A stretch of DNA of 14,606 nucleotides from an uncultured Lachnobacterium sp. (GTDB lineage Bacteria; Bacillota; Clostridia; Lachnospirales; Lachnospiraceae). Under the pieces are notes generated by a model that ran no database searches, had not been told where the DNA came from, and saw nothing but the letters and a program-made list of their open reading frames with translations. The first letter of the stretch is position 1, and every line of letters begins with the position of its first letter. The stretch lies in the NCBI GenBank assembly GCA_900543445.1, contig UQRC01000048.1:1-14606 (forward strand). Direction: 5' to 3'. This document shows positions 6,368-13,273 of the stretch, one piece after another. Position numbers and translations under genes: made by a program.

Positions 6368-6370
6368 TTC

Positions 6371-7018
6371 TTATCCGTTGTATCTTCCCTTCAGGATTGG
6401 GGAGAGTGGTTTGTAAACCAGCATCGTAATTGCTACAGAGATCAGGCCTTTTACAACCGTGAACGGAAGGTTGAATACGATCAGACTCTGCAGAATCGAT
6501 TTCATGGATGGCAGGATTGCCTGATACATTCCAAGGATTGCTTCCTCCGGCATTGCAACCTGATAGTATACCGGATATACGATAAAGTAGTTCGAGAATA
6601 CGCAGAAGACTCCCATAAATACCGCGCCGGTAATTCCACCGATCAAAGCACTCTTCTTTGTCTTCTTAAACTTATAGATCAGACCTGCCGGGATCACGAA
6701 TGCTGCGCCGAGAATAAAATTGGAAAGTTCGCCGACCAGCATACTGTTCGAATCCATGAGGTGTAACAGGTTCTTGATCAGGCATATGATCACGCCACAA
6801 AGCGGTCCGTATGCGAATGTACCGATAAGTGCCGGAAGATCCGAGAAATCGAATTTGATGAATGCCGGCATGATCGGAATCGGGAACTCAAAATACATCA
6901 GTACAAATGAGATTGCAGACAGCATCGCTGTCACAGTGATAAACCGTACCCTGCTGCTCATTCCCGTCTTTGTTCTTCCTGTTGTTGCAGCGCCTGCTGC
7001 TTTTGTTTCGTTGCTCAT
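6371..7018 (-). CDS. ribU: Riboflavin ECF transporter substrate-binding subunit (RibU)
   Basis: This is the membrane S component of an energy-coupling factor transporter for riboflavin; it works with the EcfA/A'/T module, which is not in the window. The protein of about 215 residues has some six hydrophobic segments; the PAFIKFDFSDLPALIGTFAYGPLCG stretch and the following KNLLHL are typical of RibU-like S components. The FMN riboswitch directly upstream makes the substrate assignment strong. Two in-frame ATGs exist: 7024 lies only 1 base from the AGGAG (7026-7030), whereas 7018 lies 7 bases from it, so 7018 is preferred, giving MSNETKAAG. Transcription starts at the promoter 7299-7327 and ends at the terminator at 6192-6266. 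Confidence 0.93.
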   Translation of the reverse strand: MSNETKAAGAATTGRTKTGMSSRVRFITVTAMLSAISFVLMYFEFPIPIMPAFIKFDFSDLPALIGTFAYGPLCGVIICLIKNLLHLMDSNSMLVGELSNFILGAAFVIPAGLIYKFKKTKKSALIGGITGAVFMGVFCVFSNYFIVYPVYYQVAMPEEAILGMYQAILPSMKSILQSLIVFNLPFTVVKGLISVAITMLVYKPLSPILKGRYNG

Positions 7019-7071
7019 GCTCATTCTCCTTTACATAAATATAAATAATGTTTCAGGAATTCCAGAGAACT

Positions 7072-7098
7072 AAAAAACCCCGATCATAAAGATCGGGG
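7072..7098 (-). terminator. Expression-platform terminator of the FMN riboswitch
   Basis: On the minus strand CCCCGATC, a 5-nt loop and GATCGGGG form a perfect 8-bp stem followed by six T residues (7072-7077). It lies between the aptamer and ribU, so with FMN bound transcription should stop before ribU. The 5' arm CCCCGA is complementary to UCGGGG at the 5' edge of the aptamer (part of CTTCGGGG), a possible antiterminator partner. Confidence 0.92.
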
Positions 7099-7151
7099 AT
7101 TCGTTACACAAATGGATGCCTGCTACGTAGATAGCAAACATACACGATAAC

Positions 7152-7275
7152 TTCTTCTCTCATCCAGACTATACTGTCGGTCCCGGAATCTCACCGGATC
7201 GGCTGCCTAAGCAGTTCACGGACTATACCGTCGGTCGGGAATATGCGATATCACGCAGCACCCTGCCCCGAAGAA
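7152..7275 (-). ncRNA. FMN riboswitch (RFN element)
   Basis: The minus strand carries the conserved RFN blocks in order: CTTCGGGGCAGGGTG at the 5' side, a variable P2/P3 region, ATTCCCGACCGACGGTA, the AGTCCGTGA block, a variable hairpin (CTGCTTAGGCAG), CCGGTGAGATTCCGG, ACCGACAGTATAGTCTGGATGAGAG at the 3' side. P1 is formed by TTCTTC/GAAGAA (7270-7275 with 7152-7157). It binds FMN and is expected to repress ribU by transcription termination at 7072-7098. The class and orientation are clear. Confidence 0.96.
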
Positions 7276-7298
7276 TTCCTATTTGTTTTACAGTACCT

Positions 7299-7327
7299 AT
7301 TCTATGCATTTCATACGTTTCTGTCAA
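7299..7327 (-). promoter_or_regulatory. Promoter of the riboswitch-ribU transcript
   Basis: On the minus strand TTGACA (7322-7327) is followed after 17 bases by TAGAAT (7299-7304). The start of transcription would fall about 15-20 bases before the first aptamer bases. The -35 box begins only 10 bases after the tex stop codon, and no terminator separates tex from this promoter. Confidence 0.78.
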
Positions 7328-7337
7328 CCATTTATTT

Positions 7338-9479
7338 TTATAACTTCATCGTCAGCTGGATTCTCTGTTTCTTGAGATCAACACTCATAACTTTGACATC
7401 CACGACATCTCCGACACTGACCGCCTCCAGCGGATGCTTGATATAACGGTCGCAGATCTGGGAGATATGGACAAGTCCGTCCTGATGTACCCCGATATCG
7501 ACGAAAGCGCCAAAGTCAATGACATTACGCACGGTTCCCTTCAGTACCATTCCCGGTGTCAGATCCTTCATTTCGAGAACATCGCTGCGCAGGATTGGCT
7601 TCGGCATGTCTTCACGCGGATCACGTGCCGGCTTCTCCAATTCTTTTACAATATCGCGAAGGGTCAGTTCACCAATTTCAAGCTCTGCCGCAAGTTTCTT
7701 GTAATCCGCAATCTTTTTTGAGATTCCGACCACAGAACGGTTGCTGACATCTTCCAGTGTATATCCCAGTTTCTTTAACAATTCCTTCGTTGCCGCATAC
7801 GACTCTGGATGCACACCAGTCGCATCCAGCGGATTCTTACCCCCGGTAATCCGCATGAATCCTGCACACTGCTCGTATGCCTTCGGTCCAAGCTTTGCAA
7901 CCTTAAGGAGTTGCGAACGTGACGTAAAACTTCCGTTTTCCTCTCTGTAAGCCACGATATTCTTTGCGATCACCTTGCTGATACCGGAAATATATTCAAG
8001 AAGGGATGCAGACGCAGTATTTAAGTCCACTCCAACACGGTTCACGCAATCCTCAACAACGCCGCCCAATGCTTCGCTTAATTTCTTCTGGTTCATGTCA
8101 TGCTGGTACTGACCGACGCCGATCGACTTCGGGTCGATCTTGACCAATTCTGCAAGCGGATCCTGCAGACGGCGTGCCATTGAAGCAGCACTTCTCTGTC
8201 CCACATCAAAATTCGGGAACTCTTCCGTCGCGAGCTTACTTGCCGAATACACGGACGCGCCCGCCTCATTTACAATAATATACTGTACCTGCACCGGAAT
8301 TTCTTTAAGCAGCTGCACGATCACCTGCTCCGACTCCCGGGATGCTGTACCATTGCCAAGTGAGATCAGTGTAATGTGATACCTGGAAATCAGTTTCTTT
8401 AATACTACTTTGGCTTCCTCAACCTTATTCTGTGGAGCAGTCGGGTAGATAACCGTTGTATCCAGCACCTTTCCGGTCGGATCAACGACAGCCAGCTTGC
8501 ATCCGGTACGGAATGCCGGATCCCAGCCAAGCACAACCTGTCCCGCGATTGGAGGCTGCATCAGAAGCTGCTGCAGATTCTTGCCAAACACTTTGATTGC
8601 GCCATCCTCCGCCTTCTCCGACAAGTCACTTCGAATCTCACGCTCAATCGCCGGCGCGATCAGACGCTCGTAAGCATCCGCCACTACCTCGCGCAGTACC
8701 GGTGCCATCTGCCCCTGCGGATTCGTAATTACCTGTTTCTCCAAGTAACGGCAGATATCTTCTTCCGGTGCCTCAATCTTGACAGTCAGAATCTTCTCCT
8801 TCTCGCCACGGTTGATGGCGAGCGTGCGGTGTCCCGCAACCTTAGACAAAGCCTCATCAAATTCATAGTACATCTCATAAACAGACTCTGCCTCCGGATC
8901 CTTCGCGGCAGATACAAGGCGTCCCTTTTTCATCGTCAGTTCGCGGATATGCTTACGGTAATCTGCATTGTCCGATACAAATTCCGCCAGAATGTCCTTC
9001 GCTCCGCCAATCGCATCTTCTACGGACTCCACGCCTTTTTCCGCGTCCACATAAGCGGAAGCCTCCTCTTCAAGCGGTGTCTTTGACATCTGTAACATAA
9101 TGACATTGGCAAGTGGCTCAAGGCCTTTTTCCTTGGCAATCGTAGCGCGGGTGCGACGCTTCGGGCGATACGGACGGTACAGATCATCCACCGCAACCTG
9201 CGTCTCTGCCGCAAGAATCTGTTTCTTCAATTCCTCCGTCAGTTTTCCCTGTTCCTCGATTGATGCAAGAACAGTCTGTTTCTTATCCTCCAGGTTACGC
9301 AGATAGATCAGGCGGTCGTACAGATTACGAAGCACCTCATCGTTTAACGCGCCGGTTGCCTCCTTGCGGTATCGCGCGATAAAAGGAATGGTACATCCCT
9401 CATCGATCAGCTTGATGGCCGCCTCTGCCTGATTATTTCGAATGCCCAGTTCCTGAGCGATTTTTGCAATAATATCCAT
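7338..9479 (-). CDS. tex: Tex-family RNA-binding transcription accessory protein
   Basis: This 713-residue cytoplasmic protein has the full Tex architecture: an N-terminal helical Tex domain (about 1-300, opening with AQELGIRNNQAEAAIKLID), a YqgF/RNase H-like domain starting at VVLGWDPAFRTGCKLAVVD (about 315-450), tandem helix-hairpin-helix motifs (about 480-550, containing SGISKVIAKNIVAYR), and a C-terminal S1 RNA-binding domain (about 642-713, containing GAFVDIGVHQDGLVHIS). Tex proteins bind nucleic acid and interact with the transcription machinery; their exact role in Firmicutes is not settled. Length is typical and no domain is missing. The start has an AAAGGA ribosome binding site. The gene appears monocistronic, with its own promoter in the divergent region at 9514-9543. 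Confidence 0.95.
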   Translation of the reverse strand: MDIIAKIAQELGIRNNQAEAAIKLIDEGCTIPFIARYRKEATGALNDEVLRNLYDRLIYLRNLEDKKQTVLASIEEQGKLTEELKKQILAAETQVAVDDLYRPYRPKRRTRATIAKEKGLEPLANVIMLQMSKTPLEEEASAYVDAEKGVESVEDAIGGAKDILAEFVSDNADYRKHIRELTMKKGRLVSAAKDPEAESVYEMYYEFDEALSKVAGHRTLAINRGEKEKILTVKIEAPEEDICRYLEKQVITNPQGQMAPVLREVVADAYERLIAPAIEREIRSDLSEKAEDGAIKVFGKNLQQLLMQPPIAGQVVLGWDPAFRTGCKLAVVDPTGKVLDTTVIYPTAPQNKVEEAKVVLKKLISRYHITLISLGNGTASRESEQVIVQLLKEIPVQVQYIIVNEAGASVYSASKLATEEFPNFDVGQRSAASMARRLQDPLAELVKIDPKSIGVGQYQHDMNQKKLSEALGGVVEDCVNRVGVDLNTASASLLEYISGISKVIAKNIVAYREENGSFTSRSQLLKVAKLGPKAYEQCAGFMRITGGKNPLDATGVHPESYAATKELLKKLGYTLEDVSNRSVVGISKKIADYKKLAAELEIGELTLRDIVKELEKPARDPREDMPKPILRSDVLEMKDLTPGMVLKGTVRNVIDFGAFVDIGVHQDGLVHISQICDRYIKHPLEAVSVGDVVDVKVMSVDLKKQRIQLTMKL

Positions 9480-9513
9480 ATATAAATCCTTTCACACAAA
9501 TTTCTCTTTCCCT

Positions 9514-9543
9514 ATTATATAGGAAGTGCTAAAATGAAATCAA
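9514..9543 (-). promoter_or_regulatory. Probable tex promoter
   Basis: On the minus strand TTGATT (9538-9543) precedes TATAAT (9514-9519) with an 18-base spacer, ending about 35 bases before the tex start. The -35 box deviates from TTGACA at two positions. Confidence 0.5.
9527..9535 (+). promoter_or_regulatory. Possible promoter of the DUF4190-like gene
   Basis: TGCTAAAAT on the plus strand would be an extended -10 element about 30 bases before the start at 9564. No good -35 box is visible. It overlaps the tex promoter region on the other strand, so the two divergent promoters may compete. Confidence 0.35.
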
Positions 9544-9563
9544 TACTTATTCGGAGGTAACAG

Positions 9564-9965
9564 ATGGACCAGTTTCAACCGTCCGGCAATCCATACGGAC
9601 AACCACAACAATACTACAATCCTTATTCCAGCAAACATTCCGAGCGTATGGCGATCGCCTCGATGACACTTGGCATGATCGCACTGCTCAGCTGCACATG
9701 CTTGTATCTGTCGATTCCGTGCGGTGCACTCGCGATCATTTTTGCAACGCTCTCCCGCGGCGGTGAGATGCGTTACACCGGCAAAGCGCAGATTGGATTG
9801 ATTCTCGGCGCGTCAGCGCTCGTTCTGACAACCGTTATTTATATTGCAGCATTTGCTTTTGCGCTTGCAGAGTACGGTAGCATCGACGGAATCTTGAAGG
9901 CATATTCGGATATGTCCGGTATCGATTACAATGATCTGATCCAGCAGCTTTACCAGACACCGTAA
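9564..9965 (+). CDS. Small membrane protein, DUF4190-like
   Basis: This 133-residue protein is the only plus-strand gene supported in the window. A soluble N-terminus rich in Q, P, Y and N (residues 1-25) precedes two hydrophobic segments (about 29-58 and 72-101) separated by the short loop SRGGEMRYTGKAQIG, which is typical of DUF4190-like proteins where a small-residue and GKAxxG loop links the helices. A 30-residue acidic tail follows. The start is set by CGGAGG 6 bases upstream of ATG. Function is unknown. Its stop is 3 bases from the stop of the convergent DUF2752 gene, another small membrane protein. Confidence 0.85.
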   Translation: MDQFQPSGNPYGQPQQYYNPYSSKHSERMAIASMTLGMIALLSCTCLYLSIPCGALAIIFATLSRGGEMRYTGKAQIGLILGASALVLTTVIYIAAFAFALAEYGSIDGILKAYSDMSGIDYNDLIQQLYQTP

Positions 9966-9968
9966 GAA

Positions 9969-10394
9969 TTATCCAAGCAGCGCAATCCCGGTGATTGCAA
10001 GCACAAGATTTTTCACCAGACAATTTACGATTGCGATTGCAAGTGCAATCCATAGGTACAGATCTCTGTAACGCATCCCAATACAAAGCTTTCCCCGTGA
10101 AAGCCGCTCGATCGTCTGTGAGATCATAAACCAGCCTCCCACAACTACCCCATATACAACAATCGGATGGTAGTACAGGGAGGTTATTATTTTGCCATGC
10201 AGCAGCGCGTATGTCGCCCGCGTGCCCCCGCAGCCCGGACAATAGTAGCCCGTCATGCTGTGGATCATGCATGGGGCAATCCGGATAGATGGTAAAATTC
10301 CTGCATGATATATTGCAAATACCCCAACGCCGATTGCAATGAATACCCATCCTATGATATAGAAACACTTATCCAATAATTTATCTGTTTTCAT
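9969..10394 (-). CDS. DUF2752 family membrane protein
   Basis: This protein of about 141 residues has roughly three to four hydrophobic segments and the DUF2752 hallmark CPGCGGTRA (cysteines at 52 and 55), followed by a conserved YYHP segment near 74-77. The cysteine pair in a membrane-proximal loop is the family's signature; its role is unknown, with metal binding or redox action possible. A GTG 12 bases upstream (10406) extends the frame by MEVT, but it overlaps the only candidate ribosome binding site (GGAAG), so the ATG at 10394 is preferred. It converges on the DUF4190-like gene. Confidence 0.85.
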   Translation of the reverse strand: MKTDKLLDKCFYIIGWVFIAIGVGVFAIYHAGILPSIRIAPCMIHSMTGYYCPGCGGTRATYALLHGKIITSLYYHPIVVYGVVVGGWFMISQTIERLSRGKLCIGMRYRDLYLWIALAIAIVNCLVKNLVLAITGIALLG

Positions 10395-10406
10395 CGTAAC
10401 TTCCAC

Positions 10407-10803
10407 TCACTTTTCAAATCATAACATTCTGCTCTTCGCCATTCTTGCGTTCGAGAACTTTATATTTAAACCATATCACATATTTACCGCATTTATAATA
10501 TCATTTTTAATCTATTACTTATTCTGCCAGCTTTCATTGCCAGGTAACAGGATCAGGACAAGCTTTAGGACAAGGTTATCCAAGCAACAGACATCCGGGG
10601 ACATACTTCATTTTTAGAACAAATTGGCAACTGCTTCGGGGTTCCATCAACTCCGCTAATAGCGTAACATAAACAAATTATCACAATCTATCCAAAATCG
10701 TTCCCGAAGTTAACTTGACAATTTTTCTAAAAAGGAACGTATGCCTCGGATGGCGTCATGCTTCCATCTCTTCTTCATAAAGTTCATCCCAATCCGTCAA
10801 GCA
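10407..10803. other. Gene-free stretch, about 400 bp
   Basis: No coding region, tRNA or structured RNA is recognised on either strand. Visible details are an AT-rich part (about 10450-10525), a tandem octamer AGGACAAG at 10555-10562 and 10567-10574, and an isolated TTGACA (10715-10720) with no convincing -10 box. On the minus strand one frame is open for about 30 codons (roughly 10570-10670) without a start codon, which could be a relic of a lost gene, but nothing identifies it. Confidence 0.5.
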
Positions 10804-10835
10804 CAAAAAGGACCGCCCATGCATCGCATGGGCGG
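10804..10835 (-). terminator. Intrinsic terminator of uraA
   Basis: On the minus strand a perfect 10-bp GC-rich stem, CCGCCCATGC/GCATGGGCGG (10813-10835) with a 3-nt loop, is followed by CC and then TTTTT (10805-10809). It lies 25 bases after the uraA stop codon. Confidence 0.92.
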
Positions 10836-10859
10836 CCGCAATTCGCGCATCAACAAAAT

Positions 10860-12278
10860 TTATTTGTCTTCTTTATATTCTTCAGCCAGTTCCTTCTCAA
10901 GTTCACGAGGACGAAGATCCACTCCTCTGGAAGAATCAGAATCAGGGTTATCACCAAAGTGATAATCATTGCCAGGCAGGATCGCATTCAGGATGATTCC
11001 TGCAAGTGCTGCGATTGCCAGAGATGTCAGTGTGATGGAAGTTCCACCAACGTTGAACGTAAGTCCATTGGAGAATCCAAGTCCACTGACAAGGATGACA
11101 CCTGCGATAATAAGGTTACGTGACTTTGTAAAGTCTACATGATTCTCAACAACATTACGAACACCGATTGCAGAGATCATACCGTAAAGGATGAAGCTGA
11201 CACCGCCGATAATCGAAGCCGGCATTGATCCGATGATCTCTGCGAACTTCGGGATAAAGCCTAGGATAATCGCATAGACAGCTGCAAGACGTACAACCTT
11301 CGGATCATGTACACGGGAAAGCTCGAGTACGCCGGTATTCTCTCCGTATGTTGTGTTCGCCGGTCCACCGATCAAAGCAGAGAAAGAAGTTGCAAGACCG
11401 TCACCGATCAATGTACGGTGAAGTCCCGGATTCTCTAAGAAATTCTCTCCTACGGTAGCGGAGATTGCAGACATATCACCGATATGCTCCATCATAGTTG
11501 CGATCGCGATCGGAGCCATAACGAGGATAGCCGTAATGTTGAACTTCGGAAGCTGAAATGGTGGAAGTCCTACAAATGAAGCATTCACGACATTGGTAAA
11601 ATCAAAGATTGCAGATCCATCCGGATTGGTAAAACCAAGTCCATGCAGCACAAGTGCAAATACATAAGAAATCACAACACCAAGAAGAATCGGAATAATC
11701 TTGAACATTCCCTTGCCCCAGATGTTAAACACAATAATGACAGCAAGTGCAACGATTGCGATCAGCCAGTTGGTAGAAGCATTGTTGACTGCAGATGGTG
11801 CAAGACTCAGTCCGATACAGATAATAATTGGTCCGGTTACAACCGGTGGGAGGAAACGCATCACGCGTTTCACGCCAATCAGCTTAATGATGAGCGCAAG
11901 TACCAGATACAACAGTCCTGCAACGAAGATACCGCCACACGCATACTGTAACTTCTCGGAATCCGGCATATTCGCAAAGATTCCGGTATCAAGACTTGCA
12001 ATGCTTGCAAATCCACCTAAGAATGCGAACGATGATCCAAGGAATGCAGGAACCTTAAACTTCGCACACAAGTGGAAAAACAGTGTACCGAGACCGGCAC
12101 AGAATAATGTAACCTGTACAGAAAGCACCTGAGTGGTACTTCCAAAGTAACCATTTACCAGAATCGGGACCAAAATCGTAGCACCGAACATGGCAAACAT
12201 GTGCTGCAGACCGAGCAGCAGCATTTTCGGAACACCTAAGACGCTGGCGTCCTTAATGATGTCTTTTGAGTGATTCAT
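10860..12278 (-). CDS. uraA: Uracil permease (NCS2 family, UraA-type)
   Basis: This 472-residue inner-membrane symporter of the nucleobase-cation symporter-2 family has the 14 hydrophobic segments expected of the UraA fold. The N-terminal QHMFAMFGATILVP (25-38), MMEHIGD with E264 and GGPANTTYGENTG with E313 correspond to the substrate-binding glutamates of E. coli UraA (E241 and E290), supporting uracil rather than xanthine or urate as substrate. The C-terminal 35 residues are hydrophilic and acidic (ending EYKEDK), slightly longer than in E. coli. The start has an AGGAGG ribosome binding site (12287-12292). The gene is a single-gene unit closed by the terminator at 10804-10835. No PyrR-type attenuator is evident upstream; only a 16-base palindrome (12312-12327) is present. 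Confidence 0.93.
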   Translation of the reverse strand: MNHSKDIIKDASVLGVPKMLLLGLQHMFAMFGATILVPILVNGYFGSTTQVLSVQVTLFCAGLGTLFFHLCAKFKVPAFLGSSFAFLGGFASIASLDTGIFANMPDSEKLQYACGGIFVAGLLYLVLALIIKLIGVKRVMRFLPPVVTGPIIICIGLSLAPSAVNNASTNWLIAIVALAVIIVFNIWGKGMFKIIPILLGVVISYVFALVLHGLGFTNPDGSAIFDFTNVVNASFVGLPPFQLPKFNITAILVMAPIAIATMMEHIGDMSAISATVGENFLENPGLHRTLIGDGLATSFSALIGGPANTTYGENTGVLELSRVHDPKVVRLAAVYAIILGFIPKFAEIIGSMPASIIGGVSFILYGMISAIGVRNVVENHVDFTKSRNLIIAGVILVSGLGFSNGLTFNVGGTSITLTSLAIAALAGIILNAILPGNDYHFGDNPDSDSSRGVDLRPRELEKELAEEYKEDK

Positions 12279-12311
12279 TTGTAACTCCTCCTAATTTTTT
12301 ATACTAATATC

Positions 12312-12334
12312 TGACAGTCACCTGTCAAATTATA
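12312..12334 (-). promoter_or_regulatory. Possible uraA promoter with a palindromic operator or leader hairpin
   Basis: On the minus strand TATAAT (12329-12334) is followed at about +1 by the perfect inverted repeat TGACAG-gtga-CTGTCA (12312-12327). The -35 region falls inside the end of the upstream gene and is poor. A second reading uses TTGACA within the palindrome as -35, but its TATAAA partner would place the start too close to the ribosome binding site. The palindrome could be an operator or a small hairpin in the 5' leader. Confidence 0.35.
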
Positions 12335-12345
12335 GTTCAAAAAGT

Positions 12346-13125
12346 TTATACATACTGGTTAAACGTTGGCTGCCCCTGCGTTGAGCGCGCATTCTTCTGC
12401 ATCAGCACCTGATCCAGCTCACCGGTGATATCAAGATAGAAATTAGCAGTCGTCTGAAACTGGTACGGAAGCACCCACAGATAACCGATTCCAATACTCA
12501 GAATGCACAGTGCGTGCAATCCAATAAAGCTGAAAAACTGATACAGCAGGCGTCCTCTGTTGCCTCCTATCTGCCTGCGGCTCGTGCGAAGCGCTTCCAT
12601 CACGCTCATCTGCGGATGATCCAGCATAATATATACCGTGAGCGCATATTGCAGCTGTACAAATACAATCAGAAAAATTCCAAGCAGGCAAAGCGCAACC
12701 AGTCCAATCGCAAGCGCCACATGGATTTCTAACACATAGAAAAGCACCATTCCGATTCCCGCCGGAATTGCCGCCAGAACGGTCAGCACAGTCAGAAGAA
12801 TTCCTGCAAGCAGAAAGCGATCCGGATGATTTTTAAAGGCATAAAAAACCATTCCAAGCGCCGGTTTCTTTCCTCTCGCAATATTCATGTTCATGCAGGT
12901 AACACCGACCGACAGCAGGAATGCAATCAGAGAAATCAAAAAATCGGCAACATAAAAAATAATCGTCTGTCCGATTGGCTGCTGGGCGCTTTGTAACATA
13001 GAAAAAGGGAGTTCTGCCACTAAAGGAATGATTCCTAAAGTGAGAATGGCTCCCATGGAAATTCGATATTGTCCACTCAAGTTCTCCCGAGCGATGCGCT
13101 TGAGTTCTTTGCAAGGTCTCTTCAT
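12346..13125 (-). CDS. DUF975 family integral membrane protein
   Basis: This protein of about 259 residues has an amphipathic N-terminus (KELKRIARENLSGQYRISMGA) followed by about five to six hydrophobic segments, the pattern of the DUF975 family of Firmicutes. The conserved middle part (MSVMEALRTSRRQIGGNRGRLLYQFFSFIGLH) has the family's basic loop before a TM helix. Function is unknown. Two starts are possible: ATG at 13125, 11 bases after AAGGAG, or TTG at 13131, 5 bases after it, adding two residues; ATG is chosen by codon preference, but the spacing slightly favours TTG. It has its own promoter just upstream, and uraA follows 67 bases after its stop without a terminator between, so some read-through into uraA is likely. 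Confidence 0.87.
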   Translation of the reverse strand: MKRPCKELKRIARENLSGQYRISMGAILTLGIIPLVAELPFSMLQSAQQPIGQTIIFYVADFLISLIAFLLSVGVTCMNMNIARGKKPALGMVFYAFKNHPDRFLLAGILLTVLTVLAAIPAGIGMVLFYVLEIHVALAIGLVALCLLGIFLIVFVQLQYALTVYIMLDHPQMSVMEALRTSRRQIGGNRGRLLYQFFSFIGLHALCILSIGIGYLWVLPYQFQTTANFYLDITGELDQVLMQKNARSTQGQPTFNQYV

Positions 13126-13155
13126 CGTCAAATTGACTCCTTTGATATTTTTTCT

Positions 13156-13185
13156 ATTATATCACGGATGCCCGATAAGGTACAA
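13156..13185 (-). promoter_or_regulatory. Promoter of the DUF975 gene
   Basis: On the minus strand TTGTAC (13180-13185) is followed after 18 bases by TATAAT (13156-13161), preceded by TGA, giving an extended -10. It lies 30 bases before the coding start and just downstream of the sugar-transporter terminator. Confidence 0.7.
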
Positions 13186-13196
13186 CCCCAATACGC

Positions 13197-13230
13197 AAAA
13201 AAGAAGTCCCGCGCCACTGCGTGAGACTTC
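13197..13230 (-). terminator. Intrinsic terminator of the sugar ABC transporter operon
   Basis: On the minus strand GAAGTCTCACGC and GCGCGGGACTTC (13203-13230) form a 12-position stem with one mismatch and one G-T pair, a 4-nt loop and a following run of six T residues. It ends the permease operon about 45 bases after the stop codon. Confidence 0.9.
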
Positions 13231-13273
13231 TCTTAAATGATGAATATTTAAATACTTTGCCCCTCTTTTGCTA

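Noticed and set aside
7160..7260. Near-repeat of TATA(C/T)(C/T)GTCGGTC in the ribU leader
   Set aside because: The two similar blocks are the expected internal pseudo-symmetry of the FMN aptamer, not an independent repeat.
9835..10368. 177-codon minus-strand ORF overlapping the DUF2752 gene in another frame
   Set aside because: The DUF2752 frame has the CPGCGGTRA hallmark and regular TM segments; the overlapping frame is Cys/Arg/Trp-rich and also runs through the DUF4190-like gene end.
10741..10962. 73-codon plus-strand ORF preceded by AAAGGA and a TTGACA
   Set aside because: It reads through the uraA terminator hairpin and into the antisense of uraA, and the TTGACA lacks a -10 box.
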